This document shows, piece by piece, positions 8,113 through 16,972 of a stretch of DNA of 22,023 bases (the stretch's first letter is position 1; each line of letters begins with the position of its first letter). The DNA comes from an uncultured Anaerosolibacter sp. GTDB taxonomy: Bacteria; Bacillota_A; Clostridia; Peptostreptococcales; Thermotaleaceae. The DNA lies in NCBI GenBank assembly GCA_937948705.1, contig CALECF010000107.1:1-22023 (forward strand), in the 5' to 3' direction. The notes under the pieces are model-generated. The model ran no database searches. It was not told where the DNA came from and was given only the letters and a program-made list of their open reading frames with translations. The position numbers and the translations under genes were made by a program.

Positions 8113-11100
8113 CTAATCTCTAAAATAGGCAACCCCTGCCTCGAAAATTCTTTGATCCTTTATTCCAGGAACATTTTTTCCAATGTGATTACCTACCCTT
8201 TCAGAGTGTCCCATCTTCCCCAGTATTCTTCCATCTGGGCTTGTGATGGCTTCCACTCCATGGATAGATCCATTGGGATTGTAGGGCATCTCCTTGGCGG
8301 GATTCCCCTGTAAGTCCACGTATTGGGTAGCAATCTGTCCATTGGCCAATAATCTTTCCAACTCTTTTACCTCAGCAATGAATCTCCCTTCCCCGTGGGA
8401 TATTGGAATGGTATGGATATCTCCAACTTTTACACCATTCATCCATGGAGATAGGCTTGAAACCACCTTGGTCTGAACCATACAGGAGGTATGTCTCCCA
8501 ATTTTATTATAGGTTAAGGTAGGGCTATGTTCACCCATATCCCTTATCTCTCCATAGGGTAACAGCCCCAGCTTTATGAGGGCCTGGAAACCGTTGCAAA
8601 TGCCTAACATTAAACCATCCCTCTGTTGCAGAAGCTTCATTACCGCCTCTTTGATCCTAGGATTTCGAAAAGCTGTGGCTATGAATTTCCCTGAACCATC
8701 GGGCTCATCTCCTGCACTAAATCCACCAGGCAGCATCACAATTTGAGCCCCATGGATGTACTTCGTCATTTCATCAATGGATACTTCTATATCCTTGGCT
8801 GTTAGGTTTTTGAAAACCAAACTCTCCACATGACCACCCGCTTTCTCAAAAGCACGAATGGCGTCATATTCACAGTTGGTACCTGGGAACACTGGGATAA
8901 AAATTCTAGGTCTAGCTACTTTTGTCTTTGTCTTAAGACTTCCTTTTCCTGTGTAAAGACACGTGTTCAATATCCCCTTTTCTCCTTCTGTTTTTGTAGG
9001 AAATATTTTTTCCAAAGGTTTTTCCCAAGCCTCTTGAGCATCCTTTAAGGGTATTTCTATCCCATTGATCGTAATCTCCTGTTTTTCCTGGGTCTTTCCG
9101 ATGACTTGGAACTGTAAATCTTCTAAATCCTCTAGCATCCTCGCATCCCCATCTACCTCCAGTACAATTCCACCGTAATCTGGGGCAAACAAGCTCAACC
9201 AATCCATTCCGTCCTCGACACGGATGCCAATCCCATTTCCAAAGCACATTTTGCTTATGGCTGCAGCCACACCTCCAAGGCGAATGGTGTGACTTGACAA
9301 TACACCCTTGCTGCGAATGAGTCCTGTAATCTTAGAATAATGCTTCTCTAGTCTTTCAAAATCTGGCATCTCATGGATGTCTCGAATCATAGGGACATAG
9401 ATCACATCGTTGCCAGAACCTTTGAATTCTTGAGAGATCACATGACTTACATCCACTACATCTACTGCAAAGGTTACCAGGGTAGGCGGAACATCCAGCT
9501 CCTTAAAGGTACCTGACATGCTATCCTTCCCTCCGATGGCAGGAATGCCTAGCTTCTTCTGGGCATAAAAGGCTCCCAACAATGCACTAAAGGGTTTTCC
9601 CCACTTTTCAGGGTCTTTCCCTAACTTCTCAAAATATTCCTGAAGTGTCAGGCGAATGCTCTTATAATCGCCCCCTAGGGCTACCACTTTGGCAACGGCT
9701 TCGATCACCCCATAGAAAGCACCATGGAATGGACTCCAGGTACATAACTTAGGATTATAGCCATAACTCATGATTGTTCCCGTCGTCGTCTCCCCTTTCA
9801 TAAGGGGAAGTTTTGCTACCATAGCCTCGCTGGGCGTGCCTTGATATTTGCCTCCAAAAGGCATCAACACTGTTCCTGTACCAATGCTGCTATCAAACCT
9901 TTCCACCAATCCCCTTTGGTTGCACACATTCAAATCCTGCAGATTGTCTAACCAAGTTTTTTTAGGATTACCTATCTGAGACTCTATGTTGTCTATATAT
10001 CGGTGAAAATAATTTTTTTCTTCAACGGGGGCCTTTACAAAAACCTTTGTCTTTTGCCGTACTCCGTTGGTATCCAAGAAATCCCTAGAAATATCAAGAA
10101 TTACACTGCCTCTCCAAATCATTTTCAATCTACGTTCCCTCGTTACCTTTGCTACCTCAACCGCCTCCAGATTCTCATCTAGGGCCAAGCCAATGAATCG
10201 AGGTACATCTTCCCTGGAAACCACCACCGCCATACGCTCTTGAGATTCTGAGATCGCCAACTCTGTTCCATCCAAGCCATCATATTTCTTTCGTACCTCA
10301 TCTAAATAGATCTCAATGCCATCGGTCAATTCTCCAATGGCTACGGATACACCCCCAGCACCAAAATCATTGCATTTCTTAATCATTTGACTAACCACAG
10401 GATTTCTGAACAGGCGCTGAATCTTTCGTTCTGTGGGGGCATTTCCTTTTTGTACTTCCGCACCACAGGTCAGAATCGAGTCCTCTGTATGTTCCTTCGA
10501 TGACCCTGTTGCACCGCCACAGCCATCTCTACCCGTTCTTCCACCCACCAGAAGAACCACATCCCCCTCCTGGGGTTCCTTTCGTACTACATTGCCTTTC
10601 GGGGCAGCGGCAATCACTGCACCTATTTCCATTCTCTTCGCTACAAATCCCTCATCATAGATTTCAGCCACCTGTCCCGTAGCCAAACCAATCTGATTTC
10701 CATAGCTGCTGTATCCTGCTGCTGCTCCCGTGGTAATTTTTCTCTGAGGTAATTTTCCAGGTAATGTATCCTCAATTTTTGTTCTAGGGTCTCCACTGCC
10801 TGTTACACGCATGGCCTGATATACATAGGTTCTCCCAGAAAGAGGATCTCGAATGGCACCCCCCAAGCAGGTAGCTGCGCCACCAAAGGGCTCTATCTCC
10901 GTAGGATGATTGTGGGTTTCGTTTTTAAACATCACCAACCAGTCTTCCTGTTGCCCATCTATGTCTGCCTTTACGACGATGCTGCATGCGTTGATTTCAT
11001 CCGAAACATCCAGATCCTCTAGGAGTCCTCTTTTACGAAGCTCCTTCATCCCCATGGTAGCAATATCCATGAGACAAAGATCCTTCTTCGATTCTCCGTA

Positions 11101-11892
11101 AACAAAATCTCTAGATGCTAAATATTCCTGATACGCCTCGTCAATAACTTCTGAAAAGGCACCCTTCTCAATTTGTATATCCCCTAGCTCCGTTAAGAAA
11201 GTAGTATGTCGACAGTGATCGGACCAATAGGTATCTATCACCTTTAGCTCTGTCATGGTAGGGTTTCTTTTTTCTATATTTCTAAAATAGTCTTGACAAA
11301 ATACGAGATCCTCTACCCCCATGGCAAAACCCATAAGCTCCTTATATTCTGAAAGAGCTTCCCTGGATTGACGATTGAAATTCTCTACGATCACAATATC
11401 CTCTGGAATCACATTTTCCATGGCCAAGGATTTAGCTTTTTCCAAGGAAGCCTCTCTACAATCTACGGGATTGATACAGTAGTTTTTGATGGCCTGGAAC
11501 GCTTCCTCTGTGATGATACCCTGGATGACAACCACCTTTGCCGTTTGTACCTCGGGTCTTTCTTTTTGGGTTAAAATTTGAATACATTGGGCCGCTGAAT
11601 CAGCTCTCTGATCATATTGGCCTGGCAGATATTCTATGGCAAAAATCCGATCTCCCTCTATCCCATTTAATTCTTCATCATATATATGGTCTACGGGTGG
11701 TTCAGAAAAAATGGTATTTTGGGCATCTTGGTATTCTGTATCAGAAATGCCCGCCACATCGTAGCGGTGGATGATACGAAGTCCCTCAAGTCTAATTCCT
11801 AAATCCTCTTTTAATCCCTGAAGCAATTGACGGGCTTCCACAGCGAAGTCTTTCTTTTTCTCCACGAATATCCTCTTCACAGCATTTTCCAT
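8113..11892 (-). CDS. purL: Phosphoribosylformylglycinamidine synthase, large single-chain form
   Basis: Converts FGAR + glutamine + ATP to FGAM. At about 1259 residues it is the large form, in which the synthase and the glutamine amidotransferase are one chain, so no purQ or purS is needed. Synthase landmarks include YWSDHCRHTTF, FKNETHNHPTEIEPFGGAATCLGG, GGRTGRDGCGGATGSS and CNDFGAGGVSVAIGEL. The C-terminal glutaminase domain starts near RIFIPVFPGTNCEYD. It has the nucleophile Cys in LGICNGFQAL (about residue 1099) and the His/Glu pair in MGHSERV (about 1229 and 1231). The ATG at 11892, 5 nt after a G-rich site, is preferred to the GTG at 11904. It stands alone upstream of the riboswitch-permease unit. 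No terminator is visible after it, so some read-through into that leader is possible. Confidence 0.95.
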   Translation of the reverse strand: MENAVKRIFVEKKKDFAVEARQLLQGLKEDLGIRLEGLRIIHRYDVAGISDTEYQDAQNTIFSEPPVDHIYDEELNGIEGDRIFAIEYLPGQYDQRADSAAQCIQILTQKERPEVQTAKVVVIQGIITEEAFQAIKNYCINPVDCREASLEKAKSLAMENVIPEDIVIVENFNRQSREALSEYKELMGFAMGVEDLVFCQDYFRNIEKRNPTMTELKVIDTYWSDHCRHTTFLTELGDIQIEKGAFSEVIDEAYQEYLASRDFVYGESKKDLCLMDIATMGMKELRKRGLLEDLDVSDEINACSIVVKADIDGQQEDWLVMFKNETHNHPTEIEPFGGAATCLGGAIRDPLSGRTYVYQAMRVTGSGDPRTKIEDTLPGKLPQRKITTGAAAGYSSYGNQIGLATGQVAEIYDEGFVAKRMEIGAVIAAAPKGNVVRKEPQEGDVVLLVGGRTGRDGCGGATGSSKEHTEDSILTCGAEVQKGNAPTERKIQRLFRNPVVSQMIKKCNDFGAGGVSVAIGELTDGIEIYLDEVRKKYDGLDGTELAISESQERMAVVVSREDVPRFIGLALDENLEAVEVAKVTRERRLKMIWRGSVILDISRDFLDTNGVRQKTKVFVKAPVEEKNYFHRYIDNIESQIGNPKKTWLDNLQDLNVCNQRGLVERFDSSIGTGTVLMPFGGKYQGTPSEAMVAKLPLMKGETTTGTIMSYGYNPKLCTWSPFHGAFYGVIEAVAKVVALGGDYKSIRLTLQEYFEKLGKDPEKWGKPFSALLGAFYAQKKLGIPAIGGKDSMSGTFKELDVPPTLVTFAVDVVDVSHVISQEFKGSGNDVIYVPMIRDIHEMPDFERLEKHYSKITGLIRSKGVLSSHTIRLGGVAAAISKMCFGNGIGIRVEDGMDWLSLFAPDYGGIVLEVDGDARMLEDLEDLQFQVIGKTQEKQEITINGIEIPLKDAQEAWEKPLEKIFPTKTEGEKGILNTCLYTGKGSLKTKTKVARPRIFIPVFPGTNCEYDAIRAFEKAGGHVESLVFKNLTAKDIEVSIDEMTKYIHGAQIVMLPGGFSAGDEPDGSGKFIATAFRNPRIKEAVMKLLQQRDGLMLGICNGFQALIKLGLLPYGEIRDMGEHSPTLTYNKIGRHTSCMVQTKVVSSLSPWMNGVKVGDIHTIPISHGEGRFIAEVKELERLLANGQIATQYVDLQGNPAKEMPYNPNGSIHGVEAITSPDGRILGKMGHSERVGNHIGKNVPGIKDQRIFEAGVAYFRD

Positions 11893-11978
11893 TGGTTCCC
11901 CCACCCTTTCTGATTGTTGCTCATAAGTATCTATGTTCTAATCCAATATGGGTACATTTCTAGGTTTTATTTTCTTAC

Positions 11979-12083
11979 TGGTTAGAAGCTAGATGTTAGA
12001 CGTTCTAGGTTGACCTTATAAGCGTTTAAATCATTAAAGACTCCAAAGATACACATGAAGCCTCTAACTTCTAACTTCTAACC
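11979..12083. repeat. Inverted heptamer repeat between purL and the LysR gene
   Basis: The left tract, from 11980, has five 7-nt steps (GTTAGAA, GCTAGAT, GTTAGAC, GTTCTAG, GTTGACC). The right tract (12061-12083) reads on the minus strand as GTTAGAA twice then GTTAGAG. The two arms are complementary at about 20 of 23 positions around a roughly 58-nt core. The 331-nt gap 11893-12223 otherwise shows no riboswitch and no confident purL promoter. Confidence 0.65.
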
Positions 12084-12144
12084 TTATAGATTACTATTTT
12101 CTGATTTGGAAATAGCTCATAGATAAGAATCACATATCTATGCC

Positions 12145-12173
12145 TTTACAATTTCAGTGTAGCATAATAGAAT
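12145..12173 (+). promoter_or_regulatory. Sigma-A type promoter of the LysR gene
   Basis: TTTACA (12145-12150) and TAGAAT (12168-12173) are 17 nt apart, about 45 nt upstream of the start codon. Confidence 0.65.
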
Positions 12174-12186
12174 GAATAAGAGAAAT

Positions 12187-12210
12187 TAATCATTATAATA
12201 ATAATCATTA
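12187..12210. promoter_or_regulatory. Paired palindromes ahead of the LysR gene, possible operator
   Basis: TAATCATTA, itself a palindrome around a central C, occurs at 12187-12195 and again at 12202-12210 with TAATAA between. The copies lie between the promoter and the ribosome site, an arrangement that could bind a dimeric regulator. Confidence 0.4.
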
Positions 12211-12223
12211 GGAGTGCTTATGT

Positions 12224-13114
12224 ATGGACATTAATTTTGAGCTTTATAAAGTATTTTACTATGCGGGAAAGCATCTAAGCTTTTCACAAGCCGCCGATCA
12301 CCTTTATATCACCCAATCCGCCGTTAGTCAGTCTATCAAACAACTGGAGGCCAAACTTCACACTCAGCTTTTTATGCGCCATACAAAAAAAGTAAAACTC
12401 ACACCTGAAGGTGAGGCCCTGTTTAAGCACATTGAACAAGCCTTCTATTTTATCAAATCAGGGGAACGGAGCATTCTGGCAATTCAAGATCTCCAGTACG
12501 GCGAAGTAAAGATCGCTGCCAGTGATACCATTTGTAAATATTATCTCCTTCCCTATTTAAAAGAGTTCCATGAAAAATATCCCCATATCAAAATTCATAT
12601 TACCAACCGTCCCTCCCCTGCCTGTATGGAATTATTAAAGAACGGCGTCGTTGACATCAGTGTCGTGAATATGCTCAATCACGAAGCTCATAGCATGATG
12701 GAGGTTCGTCCTCTTAAAACCATCCAAGATGTATTTATTGCTGGGAAAGCTTTCGATGAATTGAAAGGAAAGAAGGTTTCTCTCAAAACCCTGGAGGGCT
12801 ACCCCATTTTACTTCTAGAAAAAAATTCTACCACCCGCAGGTTTTTAGATCATTTACTAAAAAAATATGACACTACCCTTATACCTGAGATTGAATTAGA
12901 TAGCATTGATTTACTCATCGAACTAACTAAAATCGGTCTTGGTATCTCCTATGTGATGGACGATACCATACAAGATGCACTGGAAACAGGAGAACTTTTT
13001 ATCTTGGCCCTGGAAGAAGAAATACCTCAGCGACAAGTGGGTATTCTCACCCATAAACAAATTCCTATACCCCTGCCTGTCCAAAAGTTGCTAGAACTTT
13101 TAATGACTTCTTAA
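12224..13114 (+). CDS. LysR family transcriptional regulator
   Basis: A 296-residue protein with an N-terminal winged helix-turn-helix (about residues 1-62: FYYAGKHLSFSQAADHLYITQSAVSQSIKQLE read as the typical LysR motif in two parts) and a periplasmic-binding-like effector domain from about residue 90 (GEVKIAASDTICKYYLLPYL onward). AGGAG lies 9 nt before the ATG at 12224. The gene is divergent from purL and followed, after 108 nt, by the AI-2E gene, which has its own promoter. LysR regulators often control a divergent neighbour, so purL is a candidate target, but nothing in the sequence proves it. The effector is unknown. Confidence 0.92.
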   Translation: MDINFELYKVFYYAGKHLSFSQAADHLYITQSAVSQSIKQLEAKLHTQLFMRHTKKVKLTPEGEALFKHIEQAFYFIKSGERSILAIQDLQYGEVKIAASDTICKYYLLPYLKEFHEKYPHIKIHITNRPSPACMELLKNGVVDISVVNMLNHEAHSMMEVRPLKTIQDVFIAGKAFDELKGKKVSLKTLEGYPILLLEKNSTTRRFLDHLLKKYDTTLIPEIELDSIDLLIELTKIGLGISYVMDDTIQDALETGELFILALEEEIPQRQVGILTHKQIPIPLPVQKLLELLMTS

Positions 13115-13120
13115 TCAACG

Positions 13121-13149
13121 TTGTAAAAATCGACAAAACAGTATATAAT
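13121..13149 (+). promoter_or_regulatory. Sigma-A type promoter of the AI-2E family gene
   Basis: TTGTAA (13121-13126) and TATAAT (13144-13149) are 17 nt apart, starting just after the LysR stop codon. Independent transcription is therefore likely. Confidence 0.8.
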
Positions 13150-13222
13150 TTTGAATCATCAACATATGTTTTTCTTTCAGATGTTTGAATTTGTCTACTT
13201 ACATAAACAAGGAGGAATGACT

Positions 13223-14329
13223 TTGCCTCATTTTAGAAAAATACCTTATCTTCGATTCTTGCCTGTACTACTTATTGCTTTCATCCTTCATAAAATCGTG
13301 AATCATCCAGATATCGTTTGGAACGGCCTAGACTTCTTTTTGTCTATTATTAGTCCTTTGATTTGGGCCTTCGCCATCGCCTATTTGCTGAATCCCATGA
13401 TGGTATATTTAGAGAAGCATTTTGAGGCCAAACGAGTTTGGAGCATCTTGGTCATCTATATGTTTTTCCTAGGTATTGCCACCCTTGGAATTACGATTAT
13501 TTCTCCTAGAATTATCAAGAGTATCAGCGAGCTACTGGCAGAAACTCCCAAGTATATCGGCCGAACGGAAATCCAAATTGAAACATGGATCAATGAGTTT
13601 AAGCTCTTTGATACCTATGGTATTGCATCCATCATCGAACAAAATACCAACGCACTGATTCAAGATATTCGAAACTATATGGATTTGCTTTTGACCAGTG
13701 CATTGTCTAGTATCATTGGCTTTACATCGGGTCTTTTTAACCTTCTCATAGGCCTCATTATTTCTATTTATCTATTAAAGGACAAGGAAGTTTTTGTGCT
13801 AAACATCAAGAGATTTCTCTATGCCTTCATGCAAAAAGAAAAAGCTGATAACCTAATCACCTTTGGGAATGAAGTAGATTTGATTTTTTCCCAATATATT
13901 GTGGGCAAATTCATAGATTCCTTCATCATTGGTATATTGTGTTTCATAGGATTGATGATATTAAAAGTACCTTATCCCATGCTGCTCAGTGTCATCGTGG
14001 GCATTACCAATATGATCCCTTACTTCGGGCCCATTATTGGTATGATCCCTGCTGGAATCATCACCCTCTTTACCAGCCCCATCAAAGCCCTATGGGTCAT
14101 TATATTTATCTTTATCCTTCAGCAATTTGACGGCCTATGGCTAGGCCCTAAGATTTTAGGAGATAAGGTAGGCTTATCCCCTTTCTGGATTATATTAGCC
14201 ATTATTGTGGGCGGCGGTGCCTTTGGCTTATTGGGTATGTTTTTAGCAGTCCCTATCCTGGCAGTAATCAGAACCCTCTTGGATCGACAAGTGGATCGAC
14301 GTTTACAAAAAAAAGAAATGGATGTATAA
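13223..14329 (+). CDS. AI-2E family membrane transporter
   Basis: A polytopic membrane protein of about 368 residues with the AI-2E family layout. There are hydrophobic segments near the N-terminus (FLPVLLIAFILHKIV; FLSIISPLIWAFAIAYLLNP; VIYMFFLGIATLGITII), a soluble loop, and a C-terminal cluster. That cluster contains the family hallmarks IVGKFIDSFIIGILCFIG, VGITNMIPYFGPIIGMIPAG and FGLLGMFLAVPILAVIR. TTG at 13223 is preferred because it is 7 nt after GGAGG (13211-13215); the in-frame ATG at 13217 abuts that site, and an ATG at 13151 has no site. Family members have been linked to Na+/H+ antiport and other efflux as well as signal export, so the substrate is not assigned. Single-gene unit with its own promoter and terminator. 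Confidence 0.9.
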   Translation: MPHFRKIPYLRFLPVLLIAFILHKIVNHPDIVWNGLDFFLSIISPLIWAFAIAYLLNPMMVYLEKHFEAKRVWSILVIYMFFLGIATLGITIISPRIIKSISELLAETPKYIGRTEIQIETWINEFKLFDTYGIASIIEQNTNALIQDIRNYMDLLLTSALSSIIGFTSGLFNLLIGLIISIYLLKDKEVFVLNIKRFLYAFMQKEKADNLITFGNEVDLIFSQYIVGKFIDSFIIGILCFIGLMILKVPYPMLLSVIVGITNMIPYFGPIIGMIPAGIITLFTSPIKALWVIIFIFILQQFDGLWLGPKILGDKVGLSPFWIILAIIVGGGAFGLLGMFLAVPILAVIRTLLDRQVDRRLQKKEMDV

Positions 14330-14334
14330 AATAA

Positions 14335-14370
14335 GAAGGCTTCTGGATCTCAGGAGCCTTCTCTTTATTC
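14335..14370 (+). terminator. Intrinsic terminator after the AI-2E gene
   Basis: GAAGGCTTCTG (14335-14345) pairs with CAGGAGCCTTC (14351-14361) over 11 bp, including one G-U, around a 5-nt loop. TCTTTATTC follows. Confidence 0.85.
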
Positions 14371-14437
14371 AGCCATTCTCTTATGATCAAAACCATAGAC
14401 TTATCTATAATGGGAGATGTCTCCATGAAGCAGGATG

Positions 14438-15001
14438 TTAGGGAATATCTTCATATCGGAAACAATCGGTGATATGGTCATTTACCATACCTATAGCCTG
14501 CATAAAGGCATAGCATATGGTAGAGCCTACAAATTTAAAACCCCTTTTCTTTAAATCCTTGCTCATAGCATCAGAAACTACTGTAGTAGCCGGTACCTCC
14601 TTTAAGCTTCGCCAAGCATTCAGCTGGGGTTTTCCATGGACAAACTGCCAAATATAAGCATCAAAGCTTCCAAACTCCTGTTGTACTCCCAAAAATGCCT
14701 TTGCATTTTGTATCGCCGCCTGGATTTTAAGTCGATTCCGTACAATTCCCCCATTGGCCATCAATTCTTCAAATTTCTTCTCATCATATCGTGCAACCTT
14801 TTCAGGATCAAAGTTGTCAAAGGCTTTGTGGTAATTTTCACGTTTCTTTAAAATGGTAATCCAACTTAGTCCAGCTTGGGCACCTTCCAATATCAAAAAC
14901 TCGAAAAGCTTATGTTCTTCGTGTACGGGCACACCCCACTCCTGATCATGGTAATCTATGTAGATTTGTTCCGGTCCCGCCCAATCACACCTTCTTTTCA
15001 T
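14438..15001 (-). CDS. tag: DNA-3-methyladenine glycosylase I
   Basis: Base-excision repair enzyme that removes 3-methyladenine from alkylated DNA. The 187-residue length is normal. The zinc ligands of the family are all present: Cys5 (MKRRCDW), His18 (YHDQEWG), His176 and Cys180 (NDHITDCF). Glu39 in FLILEGAQAGLSW matches the base-recognition Glu. The ATG at 15001 has AGGAG only 3 nt upstream, a short spacing, but the conserved N-terminus leaves no alternative start. It is a single gene on the minus strand, convergent with the AI-2E gene. I found no clear promoter in 15002-15256. Confidence 0.96.
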   Translation of the reverse strand: MKRRCDWAGPEQIYIDYHDQEWGVPVHEEHKLFEFLILEGAQAGLSWITILKKRENYHKAFDNFDPEKVARYDEKKFEELMANGGIVRNRLKIQAAIQNAKAFLGVQQEFGSFDAYIWQFVHGKPQLNAWRSLKEVPATTVVSDAMSKDLKKRGFKFVGSTICYAFMQAIGMVNDHITDCFRYEDIP

Positions 15002-15204
15002 TGGCTCCTAGCCTCCCCTCTCACACTGTATTGAATATTCTATTCCTATATTCATTTTCCTTCTTTAATTTCTAAAGTCAGATGGGCGCATCCTTTTATT
15101 TATTGTTCATCCAAAGTTAGCATGTATACATCCAGATTTTTTGTTATCTACAAAACCAGTATAATACTCTAACTGAACACTTTTAAAAAATATTTTCATT
15201 TCCT

Positions 15205-15230
15205 TGAAACTTTTTCAGAAATTTCGGGTA
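15205..15230 (+). promoter_or_regulatory. Possible ECF-sigma promoter of the sigma factor operon
   Basis: TGAAAC (15205-15210), typical of ECF -35 elements, is followed after 16 nt by GGTA (15227-15230), close to the CGTA of SigW-like -10 elements. Autoregulation would fit ECF habit. A good sigma-A pair was not found here. The match is short and tentative. Confidence 0.35.
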
Positions 15231-15271
15231 TTTAATAGTGTAATGCTTTTCGGGGAATGGGGGGATGCCTT

Positions 15272-15847
15272 TTGAAGTTCACAGATGAAAACTTAATACA
15301 GCTCTGTAAGAACAATAAGAGGGAAGGCTACGACCTATTATTTGAGAAGTATGAGAAGTATATTTTTCGGCTTTGTTATTACTATACCCATTCCAGGGAA
15401 GATTCTATGGATCTCCTTCAAGAGGTATATATAAGAATTTACAAAGGTATCCAGCATTTTGATGGCAGCCGTCCCTTCTTACCCTGGCTGAAAACCATCA
15501 CTGTCCATGAATGCTTAAACCATATCCGCCATCAAAAGTCAAAAATGCAATCTATGCACATCTCCATGGATGATGAGGGCCACTCCCTTACGGATCTTAT
15601 CGCCTCTACCAACAGTGTAGAAGCTGAAATTGCCTATTTGGATACAAAGAAAGCTTTAACTCAAGGTATTCAAGCCCTTCCTGAGGATATGAAAACAGCC
15701 GTCATCCTTCGGCATCTGGAAAGCATGAGTTATCAACAAATCGGTGAAATCATGGACATCCCCATTGGCACAGTAAAAACCTACTTATTCCGTGGGCGCC
15801 GACTTCTTAAAGATAGACTTAAAAATGCAGGTGTTTGGGAGGTGTAG
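15272..15847 (+). CDS. ECF-type RNA polymerase sigma factor
   Basis: A sigma-70 family protein of about 191 residues with only regions 2 and 4, as in ECF (group 4) factors. Region 2 is seen as DLLQEVYIRIYKGIQHF then PFLPWLKTITVHECLNHIR. Region 4 is seen as LPEDMKTAVILRHLESMSY and the helix-turn-helix QQIGEIMDIPIGTVKTYLFR. TTG at 15272 is favoured (7 nt after a run of six G); the in-frame ATG at 15257 has only an abutting GGGGA. First gene of a tight operon: the anti-sigma start codon follows its stop after one nucleotide. Its regulon is unknown. The presence of a GerW gene in the operon hints at an envelope or sporulation role. Confidence 0.92.
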   Translation: MKFTDENLIQLCKNNKREGYDLLFEKYEKYIFRLCYYYTHSREDSMDLLQEVYIRIYKGIQHFDGSRPFLPWLKTITVHECLNHIRHQKSKMQSMHISMDDEGHSLTDLIASTNSVEAEIAYLDTKKALTQGIQALPEDMKTAVILRHLESMSYQQIGEIMDIPIGTVKTYLFRGRRLLKDRLKNAGVWEV

Positions 15848-15848
15848 T

Positions 15849-16295
15849 ATGAAACAGTGTAAACTTGATGAGTTTTTGTTACAGGAGTATCTCGATGACA
15901 CCATTGATCCGTTGGAAAAAATCGTGTTGGAAGAACATTTACAAGGATGTACCTACTGTAGGAAAGAACTGACAGAGCTAAAGCTATTGATGTGGGAATT
16001 TGAATCTTTACCAGAAATCGAACTTCCCTCGGAGATTGCTCTTCTCAGAACCAAGACCCTAAACGAACTTCAAGATGCCCATGGTGGTAAAAACTTTGGT
16101 CTCAAGGAATTGGCTGATCTTCAGCGGAATATACTGCAAAATGCCAGCGCCTTCTTAGACATTGTTCCTGGGGTAAAACCTAGTATGTCCGTCTTGGGAA
16201 AAGGTATGAAGAAGGCACCCTCTGCCTTATACAAGACAATGAATGCCATGTTGAAGGGAAGAAAACGGCTGCTGACCCTGAGGGATCGCCTATGA
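15849..16295 (+). CDS. Zinc-finger anti-sigma factor, no membrane segment
   Basis: A 148-residue protein with the anti-sigma zinc finger near its N-terminus: His30, Cys34 and Cys37 in EEHLQGCTYCRKEL, with Cys4 as a possible fourth ligand. The position directly after the sigma gene supports pairing with it. Most ECF anti-sigmas of this class have a membrane helix after the finger. Here residues 45-148 are mixed and basic at the end (KGRKRLLTLRDRL) with no hydrophobic span, so a soluble regulator is expected. The ATG at 15849 follows GGGAGGTG by 4 nt. The stop overlaps the next start as ATGA. Confidence 0.85.
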   Translation: MKQCKLDEFLLQEYLDDTIDPLEKIVLEEHLQGCTYCRKELTELKLLMWEFESLPEIELPSEIALLRTKTLNELQDAHGGKNFGLKELADLQRNILQNASAFLDIVPGVKPSMSVLGKGMKKAPSALYKTMNAMLKGRKRLLTLRDRL

Positions 16296-16972
16296 TACTG
16301 ATCAGCATCCTCTCTACTATACTTATAGCTTTTTTGATACTTTTATTGGTCGTGTGCTGTATCCCCTTTGAATATTCTTTTTCAGGGCAAAAACATGAGA
16401 CCTACTTCCTTGAGGGGAAAATAGGATGGTTCTTTGGTGGATTGAAAGCTGGTATAGCCCTAGAATTCAATAAACCCCTAGCCTTTTCTTTACAACTGCT
16501 AGGCTTTCATGTATCGCCTGTGAACGTCAGGAAAACCAAAATAAAGGTAAAGAAAGAGAAAGATCATCCTGTAAAAAAAGAAAAGAGAACGAAAGTTAGA
16601 GAACTTCACATCACGGAATTTCTAACGAAGGAGCTATTTACAGCAATCTATCAATTTGCAGGGGCTATTTTGAAACACATGAAACCACGCACCCTTCTGA
16701 TCCATGGCAGCATAGGTTTTGAGGAGCCTTATTATACGGGTATATTCTGGGGTGGGCTAAATATGCTCTATCCATTACTAAAGGATTTTGATATCCAGAT
16801 TATTCCCATCTTCCATGAAGAAAAACTCGAGGGTCGTTTTATCATTCAAGGCAAGATCATCATCGGTATTTTTATTCTACTGGGCATAAAGCTGTTGCTA
16901 TCTAAACCTGGTAGAAATATTATTATGAATCTCATTAAAAATAAAAAGGAGGCAAAAGCATATGTCATTTAA
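16292..16972 (+). CDS. DUF2953 membrane-anchored protein (YtfI-like)
   Basis: A 226-residue protein with an N-terminal membrane helix (about residues 3-25, LISILSTILIAFLILLLVVC), a lysine-rich stretch (about 80-105) and a hydrophobic C-terminal stretch (IIIGIFILLGIKLLL). GSIGFEEPYYTGIFWGGLNMLYP is the recognisable DUF2953 core, a family whose members often sit beside ytfJ/gerW in spore formers. The start overlaps the anti-sigma stop by 4 nt, and the end overlaps the gerW start by 11 nt. GAGGG lies 7 nt before the ATG. The molecular function is not known. Confidence 0.85.
   Translation: MILISILSTILIAFLILLLVVCCIPFEYSFSGQKHETYFLEGKIGWFFGGLKAGIALEFNKPLAFSLQLLGFHVSPVNVRKTKIKVKKEKDHPVKKEKRTKVRELHITEFLTKELFTAIYQFAGAILKHMKPRTLLIHGSIGFEEPYYTGIFWGGLNMLYPLLKDFDIQIIPIFHEEKLEGRFIIQGKIIIGIFILLGIKLLLSKPGRNIIMNLIKNKKEAKAYVI

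Noticed and set aside
8933..9247. 104-codon minus-strand frame inside purL
   Set aside because: Out-of-frame shadow in the same strand as an intact, conserved PurL reading frame.
11893..12223. Possible riboswitch upstream of purL
   Set aside because: Neither the guanine nor the ykkC core motifs, and no terminator followed by a T run, are present on the minus strand.
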